A stretch of DNA of 5,759 nucleotides from an uncultured Bacillus sp. (GTDB taxonomy: Bacteria > Bacillota > Bacilli > Bacillales > DSM-1321). The position numbers and the translations under genes were made by a program. Position 1 is the stretch's first letter. Each line of letters opens with the position of its first letter. Positions 1 to 4,179 of this stretch are shown in pieces. The notes beneath the pieces are model-generated. The model was not told where the DNA came from. It saw only the letters and a list, made by a program, of their open reading frames with translations, and searched no databases. The DNA lies in assembly GCA_934215995.1 (NCBI GenBank), contig CAKQBC010000171.1, positions 1 to 5,759 of the forward strand, read 5' to 3'.

Positions 1-137
1 TGGACAAGATGAGCACAAAAGGGACATGGCTGATCACCACCCTCGACCCCGATTATCACTTCGGTTCGTACTTTATGCCAGCGACTGAACGGTTCCTGGA
101 TGGTTTTTTCCCTTGGCTCGCTGAGGGCAGAGTGTGA
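1..137 (+). CDS. C-terminal end of an unrecognised protein (5' truncated by window)
   Basis: The frame beginning at base 3 stays open for 44 codons and ends at TGA 135-137. The composition looks like real protein: an aromatic-rich tail including TTLDPDYHFGSYFMP, then TERFLDGFFPWLAEG. The other two + frames close within 1-114. The motif-like run TLDPDYHFGS followed by an amphipathic FLDGFFPWL helix suggests the end of a folded enzyme, but I cannot assign a family from 44 residues. No convincing terminator follows: the only nearby hairpin (CAGGC 149-153 with GCCTG 167-171) has no U-run. The coding call rests on residue composition and continuity to the window edge. Confidence 0.55.
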   Translation, partial: DKMSTKGTWLITTLDPDYHFGSYFMPATERFLDGFFPWLAEGRV

Positions 138-240
138 TTCGGCTGCTGCAGGCAAATGCTTCTTTCGCCTGAACGGAATGCTGCGGCAATCGGCTAAATT
201 GTCCGAGTAGTTGTTTATTGCCTATTTCCGATTTGCCCCC

Positions 241-269
241 TTGCATTGCCCTTATGGTTGATGTATTAT
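241..269 (+). promoter_or_regulatory. Possible SigA-type promoter upstream of the hydrolase leader
   Basis: TTGCAT (241-246) and TATTAT (264-269) are separated by 17 bp. The -10 matches consensus at 5 of 6 positions and the -35 at 3 of 6. An inverted repeat, TGTATT (262-267) and AATACA (273-278), overlaps the -10 and could be a repressor operator. Transcription would start near 276. Sequence match only; the weak -35 keeps confidence modest. Confidence 0.3.
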
Positions 270-405
270 ACCAATACAGGCTGCATTGTACGTGATGCAT
301 AATTAAGTTTTAACCTTTAAGCTGTAATAGGGAGTTTTTATAAAAGTGGAAATGACAAGCCTTTGCCTATACGGCATGGAGGACATGCAGGAACACTTTT
401 GCGGA

Positions 406-426
406 CACCCACTTTTAGGAGTGGTG
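406..426 (+). promoter_or_regulatory. Hairpin in hydrolase leader with alternative upstream pairing partner
   Basis: CACCCACT (406-413) pairs with AGTGGTG (420-426) as a 7-bp stem with one bulged C and loop TTTAGG. Only three U follow, so it is a weak terminator at best. The left arm region CCACTTTTA (409-417) is also an exact complement of TAAAAGTGG (341-349). The two pairings exclude each other, the arrangement expected of an attenuator. Function is inferred. Confidence 0.25.
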
Positions 427-653
427 GTTTAAAACTTTCTTATATGAAACGGCAACAGCGGCTTGGTGTATATGTTACTAAGGTCAATTCCGGAGAGGGA
501 TTGGCCTTTTTGGTATATTGGAACGAATAAGTCCATCCGGCGGGTGCCACCAAGGCAGGACAGGGGATTACATGCTGAATGTTTAAAATGGGCCCTTCTG
601 TAAAAAATACGTGTATACATAAACAAGACCTTGACAGCAGCAGGGAGGAAGAT

Positions 654-1589
654 ATGGAACGAGCTTATTATATGGAAGCGAACGACGGGAAGCAGATTTA
701 TGTACGCGAGTGGCTCCCGCATGTAGCGAAAGCGGTCGTCCAGATTATGCATGGGATGAATGAGCACTCCGGCCGTTATGCAGATTTTGCAGCCTTTCTG
801 AACCAAAATGGGTATGCCGTTTATGCAGATGACCACCGTGGCCATGGAATGACTGCGGGCAGCTCCGGGGAAATAGGATATATCGGCGAAAACGGTTTTG
901 AACATATGCTTGCAGACCAGCTAATGCTGACAAAGGCCGCTAAGGAAAAACATCCGGGATTGCCGTTTTACATACTTGGCCATAGCATGGGTTCCTTTCT
1001 GGCCCAAAGGTACATGCAGCTGAACGGGAAAAATATCTCGGGAGCGATTCTGGTCGGAAGCGACGGAAACCGGAAGGATATTCCCCTCGGTATACTTGTT
1101 GCAGGCCTGGTTGAGCGTTTCAACAATGACAAACGCTGGCGGGGGATGGAACGGATTGTGTTTAAAGGGTTTAACTCACGGTTCGAAAAGAGATCAAGGT
1201 TTGAATGGATTGCCAGCGACAGCGAGGTTGTCGACGCCTACTTGAATGATCCTTTTTGCGGGCATGTCTTTCCGCCAAGCTTTTACCATCAGTTTTTGAG
1301 CTTTATGAAACTGCTGTTCGATCCGGAGCAAGCAGCACAGATTCCTACAGAGCTGCCGGTCCTGATTTTATCCGGCGAAGAAGACCCTGTAGGCGAATTC
1401 GGGAAAGGTGTACAGCGGCTGTATCGGCAATTCAGTGATGCTGGCGCACAAGACCTCGGATTCAAATTATACAGGAATGTGAGGCATGAAATCCTGAACG
1501 ACGCCAGCAGGCAAACAGTCTATGAAGACGTCGTTTCTTGGCTTGACGGAAAAACAGCAGCCATACTGCGCCAAAACCCTGACGGTTAA
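654..1589 (+). CDS. Alpha/beta hydrolase, monoacylglycerol lipase / lysophospholipase type
   Basis: A 311-residue serine hydrolase of the Hydrolase_4 (serine aminopeptidase S33-like) family, probably cytoplasmic and acting on lipid esters such as monoacylglycerols or lysophospholipids. The oxyanion-loop motif HGMNEHSGRY lies at residues 33-42 and resembles the HGxxEHSGRY of monoacylglycerol lipases. DDHRGHG follows at 59-65, and the nucleophile elbow GHSMG at 109-113 has Ser111. The acid is probably Asp244 in GEEDPVG and the base His278 in RHE. The triad and full length are intact, and no signal peptide or membrane segment is seen. I chose ATG 654 because GGGAGG (643-648) lies 5 nt upstream and family homology begins there. 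The frame is open to an ATG at 579, which would add 25 non-conserved-looking residues. It stands alone: a long leader precedes it and a strong terminator overlaps its stop. The exact substrate cannot be told from sequence. Confidence 0.9.
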   Translation: MERAYYMEANDGKQIYVREWLPHVAKAVVQIMHGMNEHSGRYADFAAFLNQNGYAVYADDHRGHGMTAGSSGEIGYIGENGFEHMLADQLMLTKAAKEKHPGLPFYILGHSMGSFLAQRYMQLNGKNISGAILVGSDGNRKDIPLGILVAGLVERFNNDKRWRGMERIVFKGFNSRFEKRSRFEWIASDSEVVDAYLNDPFCGHVFPPSFYHQFLSFMKLLFDPEQAAQIPTELPVLILSGEEDPVGEFGKGVQRLYRQFSDAGAQDLGFKLYRNVRHEILNDASRQTVYEDVVSWLDGKTAAILRQNPDG

Positions 1590-1614
1590 TACATTTTAGC
1601 CGTCAGGGTTTTTT
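1573..1614 (+). terminator. Strong intrinsic terminator overlapping the hydrolase stop codon
   Basis: AAAACCCTGACGG (1573-1585) pairs perfectly with CCGTCAGGGTTTT (1600-1612). Pairing continues inward through a T-G wobble and three A/T pairs to a 6-nt loop (1590-1595). Six T follow at 1609-1614. The left arm encodes the last residues of the hydrolase (QNPDG), and the TAA stop (1587-1589) lies within the upper stem. It separates the hydrolase from the transporter genes. Confidence 0.92.
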
Positions 1615-1754
1615 AATGCGAAGGAAGCTTGGACAAATCTATCGTCATATAAAAATGATATTGAAATATATTTTGAGTAATACTGTTTTGATGCATACAG
1701 GAAATTGATCGTCATCGAATGAAGAAACGGTTCTATTCTATTTGGGGGGATTGG

Positions 1755-2540
1755 ATGATGAAAAGGAACGGAAAGATTTGGATGACTGCTTTATTTGCCC
1801 TTATTTCTATTCTTATGGTTGCTGGATGCAGTGGTGGGGACGAGCCTGAAAAAGAGACATTCCGGTTTGGGATGAGCGGTTTGTATAAGCCGTTCAATTT
1901 CAAGGAAAACGGTAAGCTGACCGGGTTTGATGTGGAAATCGGTGAGGCGCTAGCCAAAAAGATGGGGAAAGAGCCGGAGCCGGTGACCAATCCATTCGAA
2001 ACAATCATTCCAGGGCTGCAGGCTGATAAATACGATGCAATCATCGGCAGCCTTACGGTAACACCGGAACGAGAGAAGGCAGTCTCTTTTACAGACACAT
2101 ACTACAGCTCAGGTTCACAGGTGTTCGTTTTCTCGGAAAACAGCGATATCAAAGGGCCGGAAGATCTGAAAGGCAAAAAAATCGGTACGGTGAAGGCAAG
2201 CGTATACCTGGAGCATGCGCTAATCCTTACAGACAAGGCGAATGTCATTGAATATGATAGTGATCTCACTGCGCTTCAGGACTTGCCGACAGGCAGGCTT
2301 GATGCCGTTATTACCGATCAAATGGTGGGTTTTCGGGTCATGAAGGAAAAAGCGATCGACATTAAAGATTTAGGGGAGCCTTTATCCCATGACAAACAAG
2401 CGATCGCTGTCAAAAAAGACGATGAGGAATTGCGCAAAGAAATCAACAAGGCCCTTGCAGCGATAATTGAAGATGGTACGTATGCAAAAATCAGTGAAAA
2501 GTGGTTTGGCCGCAATATACTTGGCGAGGACGTCCAATGA
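1755..2540 (+). CDS. Polar amino-acid ABC transporter substrate-binding lipoprotein
   Basis: Extracytoplasmic solute receptor of family 3 (SBP_bac_3, PF00497), lipid-anchored to the outer face of the membrane, delivering an amino acid to the permease encoded next. From ATG 1755 it has 261 residues, normal for the family. The N-terminus is a type II signal peptide: KR, a hydrophobic core at 8-22, then lipobox VAGC with Cys25. The family signature GFDVEIGEALAKKMG spans 57-71. TPER with Arg106 is the usual site binding the ligand carboxylate, and TDQ with Asp188 the usual site binding the amino group. The end KISEKWFG is typical. The start is 1755 or 1758, since GGGGGG (1744-1749) sits 5 or 8 nt upstream; ATG 1719 is in frame but has no good ribosome site. 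Ligand is uncertain: cystine, glutamine and basic amino-acid binders share these features. The permease gene begins 33 nt after the stop. Confidence 0.9.
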   Translation: MMKRNGKIWMTALFALISILMVAGCSGGDEPEKETFRFGMSGLYKPFNFKENGKLTGFDVEIGEALAKKMGKEPEPVTNPFETIIPGLQADKYDAIIGSLTVTPEREKAVSFTDTYYSSGSQVFVFSENSDIKGPEDLKGKKIGTVKASVYLEHALILTDKANVIEYDSDLTALQDLPTGRLDAVITDQMVGFRVMKEKAIDIKDLGEPLSHDKQAIAVKKDDEELRKEINKALAAIIEDGTYAKISEKWFGRNILGEDVQ

Positions 2541-2573
2541 ATCGTCTTGGTGGATATTTATATATGAGGGAAG

Positions 2574-3227
2574 GTGGCCGCTATTGTTGAAATATTCCGG
2601 GACAATTATGGCTTATTCCTTGAAGCATCGGGGCTGACGCTTAAACTGACAATCACTTCTCTCGTGTTCGGGTCAATTATCGGCTTGTTCTTCGCCTTGC
2701 TGCGGATTTCCAAGAAAAAATGGCTGAATGCAATCGCGGACATTTATATCGGAATCATACGTGGAACCCCCTTGATTGTGCAGATTGCCATCCTTTATTT
2801 CGGTATTGCCTCATTCGTGACGCTTTCTCAGTTTTGGGCCGGTTCAATTGCTTTAGCGGTCCACAACGGCGCTTATATTGCTGAAATATTCCGAGGTGCC
2901 ATCCAAGGCGTGGATAAGGGGCAAATGGAGGCGGGACGGTCACTGGGGATGAGTTATCCTTCAACCATGAAGGAAATAATCCTCCCCCAGGCTTTCAAAC
3001 TGTCGATTCCTTCATTAGGGAACCAATTCATCATTTGCCTCAAAGATTCTTCATTAGTGGCGTATGTCGGTATGTCCGATTTATGGGGTGTAGGCTTGAG
3101 CGAGGCAGCGTCCAATTACCGGCAGCTGGAGACATATGCAGTGGTTGGATTATACTATTTGGCAATTGTCATGGCGATTACATTTTTGCTGAAAAAAGTG
3201 GAGAAGCGGCTCAATGTACAAATGTAG
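2574..3227 (+). CDS. Amino-acid ABC transporter permease (HisM/GlnP type)
   Basis: Inner-membrane channel subunit of a polar amino-acid uptake system, 217 residues, the usual length for this family, which normally works as a dimer. Hydrophobic segments are visible at about 22-44, 58-80, 89-105, 142-167 and 188-206. Family motifs in order are RGTPLIVQ (63-70), HNGAYIAEIFRGAI (97-110) and the EAA loop EAGRSLG...LPQA (119-140), which contacts the ATPase. The start is GTG 2574: an in-frame TGA lies at 2565-2567 and no ATG follows nearby. GAGGG (2566-2570) is only 3 nt from the GTG, so initiation may be weak or coupled to the gene before. An out-of-frame ATG (2564) opens an 8-codon ORF overlapping this start. 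The expected ATP-binding gene is absent: a terminator follows directly. Confidence 0.92.
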   Translation: MAAIVEIFRDNYGLFLEASGLTLKLTITSLVFGSIIGLFFALLRISKKKWLNAIADIYIGIIRGTPLIVQIAILYFGIASFVTLSQFWAGSIALAVHNGAYIAEIFRGAIQGVDKGQMEAGRSLGMSYPSTMKEIILPQAFKLSIPSLGNQFIICLKDSSLVAYVGMSDLWGVGLSEAASNYRQLETYAVVGLYYLAIVMAITFLLKKVEKRLNVQM

Positions 3228-3260
3228 AACGCTTATTATTTAATAGGAATAAAGTTTAGG

Positions 3261-3296
3261 GCATCGGCCATGTGAAAATGGCACGATGCTTTTTTT
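3261..3296 (+). terminator. Intrinsic terminator closing the transporter operon
   Basis: GCATCGGCCA (3261-3270) pairs with TGGC (3279-3282) and CGATGC (3284-3289), giving a 10-bp stem with one bulged A and loop TGTGAAAA. Seven T follow at 3290-3296. It begins 33 nt after the permease stop. Confidence 0.88.
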
Positions 3297-3302
3297 GTCT
3301 TT

Positions 3303-3356
3303 GGCAGCCAAGGCTGCCTCTCTGCTTTCTTTGATTAATGCAAGAAAGCAGAGAGG
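3303..3356. repeat. Two abutting inverted repeats (7-bp and perfect 15-bp stems)
   Basis: GGCAGCC (3303-3309) and GGCTGCC (3312-3318) form a near-palindrome. Immediately after, CCTCTCTGCTTTCTT (3317-3331) is exactly complementary to AAGAAAGCAGAGAGG (3342-3356) across a 10-nt loop. The two share CC at 3317-3318. Neither strand has a U-run after the structure, so it is not an ordinary terminator; it could stabilise an mRNA end or mark DNA. Confidence 0.7.
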
Positions 3357-3497
3357 TAAATTCTAAGGATATATATAGGAAAAAGGTAACTTGTCGAATT
3401 TTGTGGTGACTCAATACTATTACCTATGCAGTAATTCGAAAGAACTGACTTTTTTGAATATTTTTTACATCACTGAAATTTTTTGTTACTATCATAG

Positions 3498-3521
3498 TAT
3501 TATAGAGCACCAAGCGCTTGG
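3498..3521 (+). promoter_or_regulatory. Possible -10 element with palindromic operator at the start site (LXG locus)
   Basis: TATTAT (3498-3503) could be a SigA -10 element, but the -35 region around 3474-3480 is poor. The perfect palindrome CCAAGCGCTTGG (3510-3521) would cover the transcription start. Its core AAGCGCTT fits the centre of a CcpA cre site, but the flanking TG and CA are missing, so the regulator is unknown. CAAGCG recurs at 3548-3553. Confidence 0.3.
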
Positions 3522-3625
3522 AATATCAGGGTTTTTAAGCTTTTTCACAAGCGGCAGCAGGAAAATGCAATCATTTATATCATCAAGTATCGACATGCTT
3601 CTACATTTAACAGAGGAGGGACGGT

Positions 3626-3928
3626 ATGTCAGGGGAAATTAAAGTTGTTTATGGACCCGTAGAGTCACAAATCTCAAAAATGAATGCGGCTGCAGATTCT
3701 CTTCAACCAAAAACGGAAGCGCCAATTGAAGGGAATGTAATGGATGTAGTCGATAAACTGACGGATCTGGCCAGGGATTTGGAGGCTTGCCTATCCAAGT
3801 ATAAGGCAGTCCTTAAGAATAATATTGCCACTACTGATAAGTCCGTTGAACATCTCAGGCAGATGGATGAGAACATTTCACAGGGGATATCTTCAACCAG
3901 GGGCGGCCCGCAGCAGCTTCGGCAATAA
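3626..3928 (+). CDS. DUF5344 (YwqI/YxiC-like) small helical partner of LXG effector
   Basis: A 100-residue, mostly helical protein without signal peptide or membrane segment. Its pattern, IKVVYGPVESQISKMNAAA at 5-23, then a Pro/Gly turn (about 27-36) and a long helix from DVVDKLTDL to about residue 86, matches the small DUF5344 proteins encoded just before LXG toxins in Bacillus (YwqI before YwqJ). Such WXG100-like helical partners are thought to bind the LXG domain and help present it to the T7SSb machinery. The start ATG 3626 has an excellent Shine-Dalgarno, GAGGAGGG, 5 nt upstream. The tail is polar (STRGGPQQLRQ). B. subtilis operons have a DUF5082 (YwqH-like) gene before it; none is found here. 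The family call is from pattern memory, not a search. Confidence 0.75.
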   Translation: MSGEIKVVYGPVESQISKMNAAADSLQPKTEAPIEGNVMDVVDKLTDLARDLEACLSKYKAVLKNNIATTDKSVEHLRQMDENISQGISSTRGGPQQLRQ

Positions 3929-3964
3929 TATATAGGAAACTACTCGTTCCCGGTGTATACAGAA

Positions 3965-3998
3965 AACCATTCCCTCTACAGCAGCAGGGTGAATGGTT
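3965..3998 (+). promoter_or_regulatory. Stem-loop between DUF5344 gene and LXG gene
   Basis: AACCATTC (3965-3972) pairs with GAATGGTT (3991-3998). CCCT (3973-3976 region) then pairs with AGGG (3986-3989) past a bulged T, around loop CTACAGCAGC. No U-run follows, so termination is unlikely. It may set the DUF5344 to toxin ratio by stabilising or cleaving the message, which is inference. Confidence 0.4.
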
Positions 3999-4031
3999 AT
4001 ACCTTCGCATTTTAAACGGAGGCAGTAAACG

Positions 4032-4142
4032 ATGATCAATGTGCCGGAAATGGCTGTCTGTTTCGGCAAAATCCTTAAAAATAGTAAAGGAGCAGGCTAT
4101 GGAAAGGAAAAATTACATAGGCGGCTATACCCCTTTCAGTAA
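4032..4142 (+). CDS. Possible small ORF, 36 residues, between DUF5344 and LXG genes
   Basis: ATG 4032 follows CGGAGG (4017-4022) with 9-nt spacing, a good initiation site. The frame runs 36 codons to TAA 4140-4142. The product starts MINVPEMAVCFGKILKNS and ends in a basic tail. No family is recognised, and no signal peptide or membrane segment is clear. It overlaps the next small ORF (4099-4179) out of frame by 44 nt and stops 33 nt before the LXG start. It could be a leader that keeps ribosomes moving towards the toxin start, or a remnant. The ribosome site is the only positive evidence. Confidence 0.3.
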   Translation: MINVPEMAVCFGKILKNSKGAGYGKEKLHRRLYPFQ

Positions 4143-4179
4143 AGGGAAGCCCTTCCGCAAAGGGGGCGCATTCCGATGA
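4099..4179 (+). CDS. Possible 26-residue basic leader ORF coupled to LXG start
   Basis: ATG 4099 lies 6 nt after AAAGGAG (4086-4092). The frame ends at TGA 4177-4179, so its stop overlaps the LXG start in the sequence ATGA (4176-4179), the usual layout for translational coupling. The peptide is strongly basic and Gly/Phe-rich, starting MERKNYIGGY. It contains a repeated unit, PFSKGK then PFRKGG, encoded by an 18-nt imperfect tandem repeat (4132-4149, 4150-4167). That repeat also creates hairpins burying the LXG ribosome site, so ribosomes translating this ORF would open them. No family is recognised. It may act only through its translation. Confidence 0.4.
   Translation: MERKNYIGGYTPFSKGKPFRKGGAFR
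4130..4166 (+). promoter_or_regulatory. Nested complementary repeats enclosing the LXG ribosome-binding site
   Basis: Four segments alternate in sense: CCCCTTT (4130-4136), AAAGGG (4141-4146), GCCCTT (4149-4154) and AAAGGGGG (4159-4166). The last is the LXG Shine-Dalgarno, 9 nt before ATG 4176. It can pair with CCCTT (4150-4154) in a local hairpin or with CCCCTTT (4130-4136) in a longer one enclosing an inner 5-bp stem. Both folds hide the ribosome site. Pairings are read directly; the effect is inferred. Confidence 0.5.

Larger units (their letters stand above)
138..653 (+). other. Gene-poor 516-base region: probable long leader of the hydrolase gene
   Basis: No gene of normal size is supported here. 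It contains a possible SigA-type promoter (241-269) overlapped by an inverted repeat, and a small ORF GTG 346 to TAA 430-432 (28 codons) preceded by GGGAG at 330-334. It also has a 9-base complementarity between 341-349 and 409-417, and a bulged hairpin at 406-426. A further open stretch, ATG 444 to TAA 528-530 (28 codons), has no Shine-Dalgarno; its frame is open from 321 without a good start. If the promoter is real, the hydrolase mRNA has an untranslated leader of about 375 nt, long enough for cis-regulation. I did not recognise any known riboswitch class or T-box motif. Confidence 0.4.
3297..3625 (+). other. AT-rich regulatory gap between transporter terminator and LXG locus
   Basis: I see no gene here. 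The frame opening with TTG 3391 (83 codons, to 3642) has no ribosome-binding site, is rich in F, Y and S, and runs into the DUF5344 gene out of frame, so I do not call it. The stretch holds two adjacent inverted repeats (3303-3356), Spo0A-box-like heptamers at 3392-3398, 3435-3441 and 3589-3595, a possible -10 element (3498-3503), a 12-bp palindrome (3510-3521) and the strong Shine-Dalgarno GAGGAGGG (3613-3620). It most likely holds the control region of the LXG locus. Confidence 0.5.

Noticed and set aside
73..300. 75-codon minus-strand frame in the 5' region
   Set aside because: It overlaps the well-composed C-terminus on the + strand (3-137), has no recognisable product, and its start region is the possible + promoter and leader.
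321..530. Open + frame of 69 codons before the hydrolase, including ATG 444 (28 codons)
   Set aside because: No usable start with a Shine-Dalgarno, and no recognised family. An open run of this length can occur by chance at this GC.
501..580. Possible T-box-like or riboswitch segment (GGCGGGTGCCACCAAGG)
   Set aside because: It superficially resembles the T-box core but lacks the conserved AGGGTGGNACCGCG pattern, and no specifier stem or terminator/antiterminator pair could be built.
429..905. 158-codon minus-strand frame over the leader and start of the hydrolase gene
   Set aside because: It is antisense to a clear alpha/beta hydrolase, and its product shows no family pattern. It is a shadow of the + strand gene.
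1629..1699. Promoter for the transporter operon (TTGGAC 1629, TTGAAA 1661, TAATAC 1678)
   Set aside because: No pair of -35 and -10 elements has 16-18 bp spacing, so I could not support a specific promoter despite the AT-rich region.
1719..1754. Upstream ATG 1719 as start of the substrate-binding protein
   Set aside because: It lacks a good Shine-Dalgarno and would give an unusually long n-region. ATG 1755/1758 has GGGGGG at proper spacing and a normal lipoprotein signal.
3391..3642. 83-codon frame from TTG 3391
   Set aside because: No ribosome site, residue bias typical of AT-rich noncoding DNA, and out-of-frame overlap with the real DUF5344 start.
3929..4015. In-frame continuation of 28 codons after the DUF5344 stop
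   Set aside because: Read-through or a fused longer gene was considered. The helical DUF5344 protein is already full length, and 28 open codons are expected by chance about one time in four.
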